A DNA stretch of 64,000 nucleotides from Prostheceraeus crozeri (lineage: Eukaryota; Platyhelminthes; Polycladida; Euryleptidae): NCBI GenBank assembly GCA_907163375.1, contig CAJQUW010008928.1:62001-126000 (forward strand), read 5' to 3'. The notes below the pieces were generated by a model, which saw nothing but the letters and a program-made list of their open reading frames with translations, searched no databases and had not been told where the DNA came from. This document shows, one piece after another, positions 24,212 through 35,696 of this stretch. Positions within the stretch are counted from its first letter, which is position 1, and each line of letters opens with the position of its first letter. The translations under genes and the position numbers were made by a program.

Positions 24212-24690
24212 CTGGTACTGATGTTATAACGGACACGGAGCGCACACAGATGATTCGTGTTTTCTCCTGACGGAATAGTCCAATTGAATGAAGGCATATA
24301 ACCACTGATAGTATTTCCCAATTGATTGTCTCGAGTCCACTGTGGTTCGTGGCACTCAGGAGCTGGTATGCCATGAGGCTTTGATTCAGTCCAAGTGCCG
24401 TTTATTTCTTTTTCGCAAGCAGAACGTGTATTTGGAAGCATTTGATTCTTAGAAATCATTGTCTGGAAAACATCAGTGGGAACCCGACATTCCCAACGTG
24501 ACTTAACGTTTGCACTCTCAGTACGGTAGTATTTACAAAGCTTGGCGTTGTTTGTAAGTATTGCAATGTCTTTCCAAGGAGAAGCGTACCAGTAAGGATA
24601 GTAATCTCGTTCTTCAGGACATTCATATCCGTAACGTGCTCCCAAGCGATTTTGTCTCGTAAATATAGCCCTGTTTCTTCCACGTAGATT
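24212..24690 (-). CDS. DD3-3-like protein, upstream exon
   Basis: Acceptor TTTTTCAG precedes 24,690 and donor GTAATT follows 24,212. It encodes GARYGYECPEERDYYPYWYASPW, a Cys-containing middle part and a closing LRVRYNIST, all characteristic of DD3-3-type proteins. The first exons, including any signal peptide, were not recognised to the right. Confidence 0.8.
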
Positions 24691-25479
24691 CTGAAAAAGA
24701 AAAATAGCTTAATATTTGAACCAGAAATGGAAGACGGTCGCTGGCCTTGATTTCAGGCCGGCTCCCGTTGATCTTGAGCATTGAAATGAAGAAAGTGTTA
24801 TATCATACACATAAATGGACATAACACACGGTTGAGTTTTGCTTTTCGTCAATTGCTATACAGAGCATTGCATTTTTGGTGAGAGCATGCCTATCCTATA
24901 GGCCTCGTTTGAAGTTGATTCCGAAATGGGCGAGCATTCGAGCAATGGTTGCAAATTAAATGCGAACATATTGTTAATCAGTCATGATTACTATCACGTC
25001 AATCACAACAACTTCATACGGACAACCGCATGAGTTATATTGGCACTCCTTCTTTTGATTATGTTAACAACTTCCTAGGTTTGAACTTTTCTTCCCACAA
25101 AGCTGAATTTGATTTATGAGATTGTACTTTGCTAACAATTTCATAAAGAAGACAATCCATAATTTTGCGGAGCTTCATATATTGCACTGCCAGGGAAAAT
25201 ACTATTACTCTGTAATACCACGATTAAAAACAAAAAAGTGTAATTGAAATACAGCCATGAGTACGAGTACCAACATGGCTATCAAAACGCATTAACAGCA
25301 GTTTTCATCAACATTACGTAAGACGCTTACAAATGATACAAAATAGGGCCGCCTCCTGATACAGAACATTGCCCAACAGGCTAATAAAATGTGATTGACA
25401 AGTTAGGTATTTCATGATTCTGAAAATTTCAATTCAATTACACACTGACTGCCCTGACATCGGCCTAGAACTTTAGATA

Positions 25480-25880
25480 TAATTAAACCAGAATCCTGCA
25501 ATTCATCGGCCTCAAAGCGGCCAGTACCCTGCATTAAATAATCTAAAACCGTAAGTATTGTTGGGAAACCATGTACAGAAGATGGTAATTATTACATATG
25601 CTTAAAACATATAAAATAATCACCATCTTCTGTACTTGGTTTCCTGACATCACTCATGAGAAAAATGAATAACCAAGGCCTCTTCAATATTTAAACTGAA
25701 GCCGGGCTAGAACAGGTCAGAACTTTGCACTAAATCAGACCAAGCCGGTCTAGAAAGACCCACCAGAACCCTGCATTAAATTGGCTTGAACCAGGGCTCA
25801 AACTGGTCTAAATCCTAAATCAAATCGATCTGAAGCCGGACTAAAACTGGTTTGAAATGGGACCTATGCCGGCATGATAC
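25480..25880. repeat. degenerate short tandem repeats with a hairpin inside
   Basis: Words such as CCCTGCATTAAAT, GAAGCCGG and ACTGGTCTAAA recur at irregular 30-60 bp spacing from 25,480 to 25,880, giving a decayed tandem array. Confidence 0.5.
25564..25644. repeat. 81-bp imperfect palindrome (hairpin)
   Basis: Arms of about 30 bp (from GGAAACCATGTACAG at 25,564 and ending CTGTACTTGGTTTCC at 25,644) pair with two mismatches by eye, around an AT-rich loop of about 20 nt. It could be a fold-back element or a microRNA-like precursor. Confidence 0.75.
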
Positions 25881-26047
25881 CTGTCTGGCAGTAGATAAAG
25901 ACGCCTGAAGGTTGCTCACTGACTACAAGAAGACGACGGTCGGGAAATCCAAAGCAACTGTTTGCGTGTTGCTGCCAAGGCTGTCACTAAGTACATTAGC
26001 TTCAAACTAATTTTCGTTGCTTCCCAGGTCCGGCCGTGGACGCCTGC

Positions 26048-26335
26048 ATGCTCTTTTTATTGCTGCTCTTACTACTACCAGAAGCCACGTCGAAAGAATC
26101 AAACGTCACTTCAAGCACAGTGAGTATCAAGAATGGCTTGAAACAGTTATCAAAATACATGGATAATATTGAAGAGACAAAAGTCAAAAGCATTAATAGC
26201 ACACATTTAATAGTTTTGTATAATGATGTCAAAGGATTTCATTTTGATGATTCAATACGTAGCGGAATTTACAATAGTCATTGCATGAGCAATAAATTCC
26301 TTGTATATTTTGATTTATCTGAAAGCGATTACTGA
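26048..26335 (+). CDS. possible secreted-protein first exon
   Basis: The ORF begins with a strongly hydrophobic signal-peptide-like N-terminus (MLFLLLLLLLPEATS). A GTGAGT donor at 26,120 would make 26,048-26,119 a first exon. If unspliced it runs to 26,335 (96 aa). No family was recognised and no downstream exon was found. Confidence 0.2.
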   Translation: MLFLLLLLLLPEATSKESNVTSSTVSIKNGLKQLSKYMDNIEETKVKSINSTHLIVLYNDVKGFHFDDSIRSGIYNSHCMSNKFLVYFDLSESDY

Positions 26336-27400
26336 TGCTCCGATTATGCATCTTGCAGGTCAATAATTAAAAATTGTGTCTTCAAGGTTGACATCATCTA
26401 CGATGAATGTACCCGAAGCTTTTTAATTTTGTCTAAATTACACGCGCCCCACCAACTGACCACACACAAAGATTCAATGATGCTTAATACCGAACACAGC
26501 TGCTGTTGCACGTAATACTTCATTTCATATGTTTTGCAAAATCACTTTCATTTCAAAACTGTTTGGAAAATGTTCGATTTCCAATGCCAATGAATAAACA
26601 AATAATCTATTACATCTGTATTCAATCACAAAACGGAAAGCAGAGCAAATAAAAATTTTGGCGTCTGAAAAATGAAACGACAAAAATCACTGATTCGTAT
26701 CTGTAAGCCAGAATCAATGTCCTGTGTCATTGCAAAAAGCGAGTTTCTCAGCTGATCTGAAACGAGGTTCACGGACACTTCGTTTAAATGCGGAAATCTA
26801 ACGGAGGTGTTAAGGTAGAGACCGATTGCGGTACGACCTCAATTCGGTTAAGTATTGTAAGGAAAGCAACATGAGAAGACAGTTTCGAAATGGTGCACTT
26901 CATCGGCAATCACAATTTCAATTTGCATATAAAAAAGATCATAGTAGAGAGACAGCATCATTATTTATGACTGAGTCTTAAAAGCAAACCGTTAAGCTAA
27001 AAGAACTTGTCGGCATAGTTTCCTTAGGTCTATATGCTGCTTTTGATGGCATCAGTCACATCCTGCTCATAAATGCTCACTACTGACTGTGGCTTGAGAC
27101 CCTTGTGATAAAACTTTTCCAATCACATCAGTCAAAAAGAAAAAAATATGTTCGGGTAAATGGAAAGCAAATAGCTTGCCTTTTCCGAATGACCAAACGA
27201 TTACCTCAAGGTTCACAGGGGAGGTTTTTGGAATGGAATGTTTTCCTCAACTTACTTTGACCTACTTCTCATAACTTGTTTGGCGTCATGTCATGTGGCC
27301 AGATTTTCGATCCTTAATGTGACTTATGCTACACAACTTCCAGCACTGAGCTTTCTTTAAAACAAAACCGTTGTTTATTAATTATTACTAATTACGACCT
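26336..27400. other. no gene seen
   Basis: AT-rich sequence ending in a G-run (27,408-27,420). Nothing supportable. Confidence 0.4.
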
Positions 27401-27409
27401 CTTCGGTGG

Positions 27410-29611
27410 GGGGGGGGGGTAGAGGTGGCTGCTACCTCCAAGGTCCGCAGGTGGCGGATAGCGGGACGACCGTCTTTCGATGGTTAGCTGCGATATAAGA
27501 CCTTTAGGTACGAATGAGCAGTCCCTGACCAACCAGCGGCCGAACCCTAGGGTGCACCGGGCTTAGGATGTTAGCTTCTGAAAAGGTTGCATATACCCGT
27601 AAAAGTTCAGTGATGAAGCGATTAAGAGCCGCCTCTAAATAACCTCTGCCATCATACCCCCGGTCAGAAGAGCCCGCTAGCCCAATAAGGCAATCTTCTA
27701 GTGTTGGTGACACGAACAATCACTCTCTTCCAACTTGTCCTGAGCCAGCACGGAGGAGTACGGCTTACAAAACCAACATGAATTATGTCTAACCATCGTA
27801 TTTCGGATCAGAGGGGCTATCTCCGGACCCTCGCCGTTCGATCAGGAGGGAACACCAGCAGCCCCGGACTGGTGTGACAGATGCGACCAGGGGATCACAT
27901 CAGCAGCCTTGGACTAATGTAAAACATGCGACCAGAGGAAATTTAAACTCAAAAATAATCTTCAACATTTGCACTTAACTCAAGGACGATCAATGATCTG
28001 AACTTCCATTCACTAGAAACCATGCTTCACGAACTCAGCACCGCCCAAAGGGATGTAATCGGCTTATCTGAAGCAAAATTTCACGAGAGCAAAATCGAAA
28101 CACACGAAACGACAGGCCAAAACTATTCTCCTTAGGAAATAACGTTACCATGTCAAACGGAGTAGGCTTCCTTGTCAACAAAACGTATCTACCGCTGTTG
28201 GAAAACTACCAGCCAAATTCTGAGACTTGCTTTCCTAACCCTAAAAGGAAAATTCATGAAACTTCATTTCATCCAATGCTACTTCCCAACATCTACTGAC
28301 CCTGATGAAGAAATCACAGCACTTTACGACTACATTCAATTAATCGTTGACAATATCTCATGGAGAGATCAACTTATAATTATGGGCGACTTCAATTGTA
28401 AAGAGGGTCAACTACATACAACCTTCCCATCCATAATAGGCAAATATGCACATGGAACCGGAAATGCAAGAGGCAAATTACTAGCTGAGTTCTGCAGTAA
28501 GAAATGGTCCAGTTATTTCTAATGCATTGTTCAAAAAGAAGAAGCTCTGAACACGAACATCACCTGATAATAGAACCAAGAACCAAATCGAATTCATCCT
28601 CACACGCAAGCCCTCACCACGACAACAACAGCTCGATGGATCTGCCTTAAATACTCCTGACGTATCTAGCCATTGTATGTTACGGGGAAAATTAGATTGA
28701 GCTTTTACTGGCCTAAGAAGCAAATATCAATTTCTCAATATGTTGGTGATTTCCTGAAACAGGATCACGCCAGTGAACAGTTCCAAACAGTTTGAAAAAT
28801 CGCTTCTCGAGTCTACAAGCAGAAACCGAACCTGAAAATATCTTCAATGGTGTGTGTGAAGGAATAAATGATACTGCGAAAGAAACTCTTCCTAGAAGAC
28901 GTCTGAACATTCCCGAGTGGATGTCAAACAAAACAAAAGAAGCAATCGCGAGCAAACATAGAATAACAATAGAGATCGGACCATCTTCAACTCAATATAA
29001 AATTGCCAAAGCAGAATCCAAAAGACTAGTCAAAAAAGACAAACTAAAACAAATCGAAGAAAACATTCAACACCTTAATAATGTGCCCCCATGAACTCTA
29101 CCATGCTGCTTTAAAGAAGCTACAAGCGAAACCAAAATCCACCAGCTGGGGCATAAAGGATGACCATGGTAATATCCTAACCAATAAAGAGGATATTCTC
29201 GAACGTTGGGCAAAGTTCTGCGAAGACCTATATAAAGACCAAGTCACTTCAATATATGTTCAAGATTCGCCATGCGATGACATCAAACCCATCGTAAGAT
29301 GCGAAATCACCCCAGCCATTAGCAAAAATCAAAAAAGGGAAAAGTCCTGGCATTGACAACATCCATTCTGAATTCCTAAAAGCTTGCGGCGAACCAATAG
29401 TCAATGCCCTGCTACCGTTATTTAATGCTATCCTCTCAACGGGCAAAGTGCCTCGAACCTTCAAAGAGGCTCTCATAGTTGTCATTCACAAGACGATCAG
29501 TAGACTAGACTGCAGCAATTATCGCCCTATAAGCCTTTTAAGTCATGTACACAAGTTGTTCATGAAAGTCATAGCCGAACGAGTCAAGAGAGATCTACAT
29601 GCATCCATACC
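27410..29611 (+). mobile_element. RTE-type LINE, 5' part, interrupted by the young Polinton
   Basis: After a GC-richer leader (27,410-27,950, with an approximate 50-bp direct repeat near 27,850-27,940) comes an APE-type endonuclease (about 27,980-28,490, with VIGLSEAKF and IIMGDFNCKEG), a linker (28,790-29,340) and the start of the RT domain (29,340-29,605, with GKSPGIDNIHSEFLKA and NYRPISLLSHVHKLF). Several indels break the ORF. The RT reading stops at 29,611 where the Polinton begins and resumes at 52,838. Confidence 0.85.
29606..29611. repeat. left target-site duplication of the young Polinton (CATACC)
   Basis: CATACC directly precedes the left terminal repeat and recurs at 52,832-52,837 directly after the right one. 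Six bp is the known Polinton target duplication length. Confidence 0.92.
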
Positions 29612-31880
29612 AGTAGTAGTAAGCAAGTGACAAACACTCGACCGGCGCGCCCCCCTCCCCCTCCCCCCCCTCTGGAACGACAGAGGTTGTGGTCTGTCGT
29701 GGTGTGCCGGCCAGGTTGGTTCACGTTCACAACATGTTCGCTGACTCCCCCCCCTCCCCCTCCCCCTCCCCTCGAAAACGACAGTGTGAGACTCGGATGT
29801 GTTGGTCTCGTATGGGTTGACGTGGCCGACCGCCTAGGTTGACGCGGGCGACCGTCTAGGTTGGCGTGGTGGAATGGTGAAACGGACTTTAGATTCGTGA
29901 TCAGCGTAAAATTCCGCATTGGTATGGTGAATTTGAAGTCAATCGGCGAGAAAAAATTTTCAACATTTTTCGAAAAAACGACAGAGTTAGAATTTGGAAC
30001 GTTTTGGTGTGTGGCGCCCAAACGAACCATCGGATGGGAAAACGGAGGCCAGATTCGGATTCAGCGTGAAATTCTGCATCGGTATGGTGAGTTTCAAGTC
30101 AATCGGAGAGAAAAATTTTCGCTGACGTCCCCCCCCCTCTGGACAGCTTGCTTCGATTTTGGCTTCCAGTGGACGGATTTTGTCGTGCGATAGCTCGTTT
30201 GAAAGCTAAGAGTGAGACAAATTCAGTGAAACAATCGGCTTGTTCCTATCTGTCTTCGTTCAAAAGTTAGAGCGGTTACAAGATTTTAGGTCGGAGCTCG
30301 CTCACCTGAAAAAATCCTAAGTGTCAGAGTGGCTTTGTATGGGTAAAATTTTGAAAATTTTCCAAAGTGTGGAATTTCGACCTGCGACCGCCACCAAAAC
30401 ATTTTTCATCAAATTTTGAAATTTCACTGACGTCCCCCCCCCCTCTGGACAGCTTGCTTCGATTTTGGCTTCCAGTGGACGGATTTTGTCGTGCGATAGC
30501 TCGTTTGAAAGCTAAGAGTGAGACAAATTCAGTGAAAGAATCGGCTTGTTCCTATCTGTCTTCGTTTAGATGTGAGACGCCATTTAAGATTTTGGGACAT
30601 TGGCGAAAAACGACAGAGTTAGAATTTGGGACGTTTTGGGCTCTAGCTTCAAAACGAAGCATCGGATGGGAAAACGGATTTCAGATTTGGAATCAGCGTC
30701 AAATTCTTTATCTGTATGGTGAGTTTCAAGTCAATCGGAGAGAAAAAATTTTCAACATTTTTCGAAAAAACGAGTTAGAATTTTTTGCGATGGCTGCCTA
30801 CTGTAGAGCCAAAACGAAGCATCGGATGGGAAAACGGAGGCCAGATTCGGATTCAGCGTCAAATTCTACATGGAAATGGTGTATTTCCAGCTCAATCGGA
30901 GAGAAAAAATTTTCACTGACGTCCCCCCCTCTGGACAGCTTGCTTCGATTTTGGCTTCCAGTGGACGGATTTTGTCGTGCGATAGCTCGTTTGAAAGCTA
31001 AGAGTGAGACAAATTCAGTGAAAGAATCGGCTTGTTCCTATCTGTCTTCGTTTAGATGTGAGACGCCATTTAAGATTTTGGGACATTGGCGAAAAACGAC
31101 AGAGTTAGAATTTGGGACGTTTTGGGCTCTAGCTTCAAAACGAAGCATCGGATGGGAAAACGGATTTCAGATTTGGAATCAGCGTGAAATTCTTTATCTG
31201 TATGGTGAGTTTCAAGTCAATCGGAGAGAAAAAATTTTCAACATTTTTCGAAAAAACGACAGAGTTAGAATTTTTTGCGATGGCTGCCTACTGTAGAGCC
31301 AAAACGAAGCATCGGATGGGAAAACGGAGGCCAGATTCGGATTCAGCGTCAAATTCTACATGGAAATGGTGTATTTCCAGCTCAATCGGAGAGAAAAAAT
31401 TTTCACTGACGTCCCCCCCTCTGGACAGCTTGCTTCCATTTTGGCTTCCAGTGGACGGATTTAGTCATGCCATAGCTCGTTTGAAAGCTAAGAGTGAGAC
31501 AAATTCACTGAAAGAATCGGCTTGTTCCTATCTGTCTTCGTTTAGATGTGAGACACCATTTAAGATTTTGGGACATTGGCGAAAAACGACAGAGTTAGAA
31601 TTTGGGACGTTTTGGGCTCTAGCTTCAAAACGAAGCATCGGATGGGAAAACGGATTTCAGATTTGGAATCAGCGTGAAATTCTTTATCTGTATGGTGAGT
31701 TTCAAGTCAATCGGAGAGAAAAAATTTTCAACATTTTTCGAAAAAACGACAGAGTTAGAATTTTTTGCGATGGCTGCCTACTGTAGAGCCAAAACGAAGC
31801 ATCGGATGGGAAAACGGAGGCCAGATTCGGATTCAGCGTCAAATTCTACATGGAAATGGTGTATTTCCAGCTCAATCGGA
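29612..31880. repeat. left terminal inverted repeat, expanded
   Basis: 29,612 to about 30,245 corresponds in inverted form to the right repeat. It starts AGTAGTAGTAAGC, then C-rich tracts of CCCCCTCCCC type (29,648-29,670 and 29,748-29,771), then short repeats containing GTTGACG and GACCG (29,815-29,865). Beyond this, partial copies of the inner repeat sequence are reiterated to 31,880. Long open frames here are by-products of the reiteration. Confidence 0.85.
30425..31880. repeat. three tandem copies of a ~490-bp unit
   Basis: Units begin with CACTGACGTCCCCCC at 30,425, 30,914 and 31,404 (periods 489 and 490) and are nearly identical. A partial copy starts near 30,121. The right terminal repeat has only one such unit, so the left arm has grown by unequal exchange or replication slippage. 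Confidence 0.9.
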
Positions 31881-31956
31881 GCACTAGAACCAGAGATAGA
31901 CGGGATTTTTAGTGTTTGGATGATGGGTATTACGTCATCAGCTGATCGCCACACAC

Positions 31957-31964
31957 TATATAAG
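31957..31964 (+). promoter_or_regulatory. TATA box of the coiled-coil gene
   Basis: TATATAAG lies 54 bp before a GTAAGT donor at 32,011, giving a short non-coding first exon (about 31,988-32,010). A TTACGTCAT word resembling a CRE/ATF site lies at 31,930. The intron would run 32,011-33,048 (ending CGCTTCAG), with the ATG 2 bp into exon 2. Confidence 0.6.
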
Positions 31965-32469
31965 CTGGGAACCGACGGAGACTTGTCATTCAGACGAGAG
32001 ATTGCCAACGGTAAGTCGTCTCTCTGAGCTCCGATGATAGCTTCGGACATTCCAAATTCCGAGTTTCTGTAAGAGACCGACTTAGAAAATTTCATTGCTG
32101 ATATCAGCTAAGCCGTCAGACTTAGAGGTTAGCCAGGAGATGGCCTTCGTCTCCAGGCCATAAAAGACTCCAAAACTTTAAAGGCTTGTAACTTTGCTTC
32201 TACAAGTCCGTTTGACTTGATTCAAAAAGAGTTCGGTCGCTATTGACCTGCCCTAAGTGATAAACTACTTATAAAATTTCATAAGTAGTGCTAAAAAGTT
32301 GAAAAATTTAAATTAACTATTTTTGGAGGTTTTCTGGGGTTTTCGACCCTGCTGAAGTCAATGAAAGCATTTTTAATGATGTCTGAGCCAGTCTTCTCAT
32401 GCTATAAGCGGCTTTTCACTGAAAGCGAGCAAGACACGGAGAGTTTTGCTGTAATATTCCACTGACAGG

Positions 32470-32690
32470 GTGTTCCTTCGGGACGGCGGACGATGCCGTA
32501 GTGATAAGTGTGGCAAGGGAATGTGTCATATTTGAGACCGTAACCGCTGGGGCAACTCATGTCTCATGTTGGGCATTTGACACAGCTCTCAACGTAGCAC
32601 TTTGAACGCCAATCGGTTGAGTCTTAGCTATCTTGTCATGGGTGGCCTCTAAACATCTCCATTGCAAAACGCTGGTGAATCAAGCACTCT
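32470..32690 (+). ncRNA. conserved non-coding unit A, inside the first intron
   Basis: About 210 bp resemble unit B at 34,410-34,622 in the same order. Shared words are GTTCCT, GGCGG, CCGTAG, CAAGGGAAT, TCTCAACGTAG, CGCCA and CCATTGCA. There is no ORF. A structured RNA is possible; no standard Pol III box pair was seen. The RNA type is a guess. Confidence 0.3.
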
Positions 32691-33050
32691 ACGGCTTGCT
32701 ATCAAGCTGATCAAAGCAATAACTTGGGATGTTTCCTCAAGGTTTTCAAGTATGCTAAGTTCAAATCTGCTATCAGATTTCAAATTTAACTAAGTCTAAG
32801 GCAGCTTTGAGGGGTTAGATCCCAGCTACTGTTCACTACCTTTGACTCGGCGTTGCTGTTACCACTTCGGGGGCAGTGACAATGATGTCTTCAGCTGTAA
32901 ATAGCGGGTATCGGGGAAGATCTCTCACTTCCCTAGTGATCAGTACAAGGCCTTCGGGCTGTCGACGGGATCGAGTGCCACTCACTACACTCAAATCTAT
33001 CATTCCTCACTAAGTGTAAAAATCATTGTTTTCCGTTTTTCGCTTCAGAA

Positions 33051-34223
33051 ATGCCGAAATACAATAATATGAAGACCAGTTTCAAACTGTGTCAATGCCG
33101 GAAGGTATTCCGAGCTGACGCCTTCAAGAAGCACGCTTGTACTAACAAGAAACAGATAGGGATCGCTCGCTACTATTGCGGAGTCCACAAAGTCAGTCGC
33201 TTAAGTGAGCGGCTGGAGGATTGGCACTCACAACACAGCGAGTGTCAAACAGGCGAAGTAGGCGAAGAAGAACGGAGTTCACTCTTCGCCACTGAGCTCC
33301 GTTCTTTGGAGCTACAATCTGCCAACGAGCAAGAACGGAGTTCACTTTTCACCACTGAGGCCACTGAGCTACAATCCGCCATTGAAGCGATTGCCGCTGT
33401 ATCGTCACTTAGTAGCGAGAGCTCGCTGACCAGCAGCGATAGTGAGGAGGAGGAGGGAGAGCTACAGTCGCAACTTATCGAGGACGTCGACCTCGATCGC
33501 GAGACCCCTACAGCCGTAACTGCGAGTGGAATTGCAACACAATGTCGCAATTTTGTCAAGCGCCCGCCGGTGATCGCCGAACGGGATAGACTAAAGAAGG
33601 AGGCGGAGAAGTTGAAGGAGGAGGCCTTCTCATACAAGGCAAAGTATGAGGACCTAAAGAACGTGGCCGGAGAGATGAAGAAGGTGAAGGAGAGATTTAG
33701 CGAGCGGGATGGCGAGTTGGAGCAGGAGAGGCTCAAGACTCTCGAGGGGAAAGCCAGAGAAGAGGCTTTACTAGCAGAGAGGGAAAGTAGGGAGAAGGAG
33801 ATACGAAGGTTGAAGGAGGAAGTGGAGAGACTCCGTGTGCAGATGGCTAAGGTGGTCGAGACGAACCACGAGCTGCACCGTTCGGCGCAGCTGGTGGATC
33901 GCGATCGAAGGTTGCGTTCCAGTTGTCTGCACATCCCTATTAGAAAGGGGAGAGTAGCAGAAACTCCTCTCTTGTACGAGCGTGGAAGAGGGGAGAAATG
34001 CTACTCTCGGGTGAAGAAAGGGGTGGAGTGTCTACACTTCACCTTCGATCATCGTGATCCGATCTCGAATTTCCTTTATGAGGAAGCGTCCGAGAAGATC
34101 TGTAAGTAAAAATGACTAAATTAAAATGTAAGATGATAACTCACTACTTCTTTCTTTACAGACATCCAAGAGAAGCGACCACCCGCCCCGTTGCCGGAGC
34201 CGCAGTCGAAACAGCAAGCCTGA
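33051..34223 (+). CDS. Zn-binding coiled-coil protein, spliced, 370 aa
   Basis: First gene of the element. The leader exon at about 31,988-32,010 and the 1.04-kb intron are followed by ATG 33,051. A 60-bp intron (34,102-34,161, GTAAGT...TTTACAG) joins in frame to a Pro/Gln-rich last exon ending at 34,223. The N-terminus has C-x-C...H-x-C and YYC-x2-H...H-x3-C patterns suggesting two small zinc-binding units. Residues about 60-165 are acidic and Ser-rich, and about 185-285 are a strong Glu/Lys/Arg coiled coil. No known enzyme motif. The old copy has a homologue at the same place. The separate TATA promoter suggests early expression. Confidence 0.8.
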
Positions 34224-34409
34224 GTCCCTACCACACACCCCGAGAACGAACCATCGGCTCTCTTAAGGGCCACCATGGGGCAAGACATGATAGAACCTCC
34301 TCGCGGTTTGCCCTGGGCAGTCTTCGGACTGGCGAATACTATTATTAAGTTGAATCTGCTATCAGTCAACTTGAACGTTGCAAATGAAGTTCGGTGTAAT
34401 ACTTCCTTT

Positions 34410-34622
34410 CGACGGGCGTTCCTGTAAAGGGCGGCGGTGAAACCCGTAGCTATATATACCGCAAGGGAATTCGGCAATGGTCAATCTTGTTAAACCTCTC
34501 TGCGTCATGTTTGCAAGTGATTGCCTCTGTCTCAACGTAGTATGCATTCGCGCCAGGGCGACATTTAGCCAACTGTCGAAGGTTGCCTAAAACTTTCCAT
34601 TGCATACGTTATGAGAACCATG
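34410..34622 (+). ncRNA. conserved non-coding unit B, after the last exon
   Basis: Paralogue of unit A (32,470-32,690), placed just after the coiled-coil gene. It contains CTATATATACC at 34,449, which could serve as a TATA element. No ORF fits. The RNA type is not known, and it could instead be a duplicated regulatory segment. Confidence 0.3.
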
Positions 34623-34626
34623 AGTT

Positions 34627-34827
34627 CTACCTGTCTCTATCAATGAGACGAATTGATGAATGGAATGAAATGGGAGGACACTCACGCGCCACACGCAACA
34701 TAACACACTTCTCTCTTCCGTAGTCTAACAAGCTCTTTACACATGGATCGCAGTCGATTGCTATCCCTGTATCAGAAGTGTAAGCTATCTTAATTTTATC
34801 TAACACTATTTCATCTACCATTATCAT
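34627..34827 (-). CDS. possible 66-aa ORF
   Basis: Small minus-strand ORF in the gap between the coiled-coil and polymerase genes, with no recognisable domain. Together with the next two ORFs it may form a small minus-strand unit sharing the 35.5-kb promoter region. Confidence 0.2.
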   Translation of the reverse strand: MIMVDEIVLDKIKIAYTSDTGIAIDCDPCVKSLLDYGREKCVMLRVARECPPISFHSSIRLIDRDR

Positions 34828-34971
34828 CCATATGAAATGTTATAAGAATTGCAAGTTAAACTAAGTGTGCTACTATTTCGAAATGAAAAAGTATACATGG
34901 TTAAATCATCCACTGAAGCCCCATTCAAGTAAGTCAGTATGAAAGCAAAGATAATATGAAATAAAAATTTA

Positions 34972-35184
34972 TTATGGCATGTATTTCAAAAGGTCTTCAT
35001 CGTCAATATCGTCCCAGAGTCTGGCTTCACATAGATAACAAAAACAGTTCAGTTGCTTTAATCGTTCTTCTACTGCGAGCCTCACTTTATCAATATACTC
35101 CCACTCTGCCATAGTTCGTGGCTGGGAGTTAGGGGTGTACCACTCCCATAATTGGTGGAGGAATTTCGTGCTGGTGATCTCCAT
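34972..35184 (-). CDS. possible ~70-aa ORF (Trp- and Asp-containing)
   Basis: Starts at ATG 35,184. The composition looks coding (LWEWYTPN, CFCYLCEARLWDD). It begins 8 bp after the stop of the 35,192-35,422 ORF, in another frame. The two could be separate overlapping-transcript genes, or one gene broken by a frameshift. No family was recognised. Confidence 0.4.
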   Translation of the reverse strand: MEITSTKFLHQLWEWYTPNSQPRTMAEWEYIDKVRLAVEERLKQLNCFCYLCEARLWDDIDDEDLLKYMP

Positions 35185-35191
35185 CACATCG

Positions 35192-35422
35192 TCAGTATCG
35201 TACTGGAGATACTTTCCACCTCACGCCTGTTAAGTCGGGACACTCCTTCTCACATACACTCTCCTCTTCCTCGTCCGCTGGTAATGATAACTTTCGTATA
35301 TTGTCCAGTCGGTACACCTTCTCCACCTTCGCCTTTCTTGGTGCATTTGGTGTAACGAGCGCCTTTGGTGTTGAGCATGGAGAAGAGAATTTTGTGTTTG
35401 GTGTTGTTGGAGGGCTTGTCAT
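35192..35422 (-). CDS. possible 76-aa Pro/Thr/Ser-rich N-terminal protein
   Basis: ATG 35,422 opens with MTSPPTTP, a low-complexity start like those of the polymerase and 235-aa genes. It is divergent from the polymerase promoter (35,480-35,527), so the CCAAT boxes there could serve both directions. No domain recognised. Confidence 0.4.
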   Translation of the reverse strand: MTSPPTTPNTKFSSPCSTPKALVTPNAPRKAKVEKVYRLDNIRKLSLPADEEEESVCEKECPDLTGVRWKVSPVRY

Positions 35423-35479
35423 GTTGACTGTGAATAATGACTTTGAAATGTTTTCTAATTCTTAAGTATACACAAGCAG

Positions 35480-35527
35480 CCAATCAGAATGAACATCCAA
35501 TGAATGAAGAGAATGAAAGTATATAAG
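35480..35527 (+). promoter_or_regulatory. polymerase promoter: two CCAAT boxes and a TATA box
   Basis: CCAAT at 35,480-35,484 and 35,497-35,501, then TATATAAG at 35,520-35,527. The arrangement (CCAAT, ATCCAATGA, TATA) recurs in mirror position before the 235-aa gene at the other end of the element. Confidence 0.75.
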
Positions 35528-35696
35528 CAAAGTGACATTCATATCATTTCACTCTGTCTTTGAGACGCATAAGTGAACTGTTGTGTAGCGAATTCTGTAT
35601 TTGAGGCGTACAAGTGAACTGCTCTTTAGTGAATTCCAAATTTGAGTGAAGTCTCTATCTTGTTGAAGTATCAAGCTTAAACATAATTTCGTTCAA

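Noticed and set aside
29627-31786. Long plus-strand open frames in the left terminal repeat (71, 110, 309, 200 and 117 aa), including a Pro-rich one, and the matching frames at 52,000-52,830
   Set aside because: They arise from C-rich tracts and from the ~490-bp reiterated unit, occur in both inverted repeats, and have no promoter or family signature.
33245-33934. 229-aa Ser/Leu-rich minus-strand frame
   Set aside because: Antisense shadow of the Glu/Lys-rich coiled-coil gene, whose codon composition keeps the opposite frame open.
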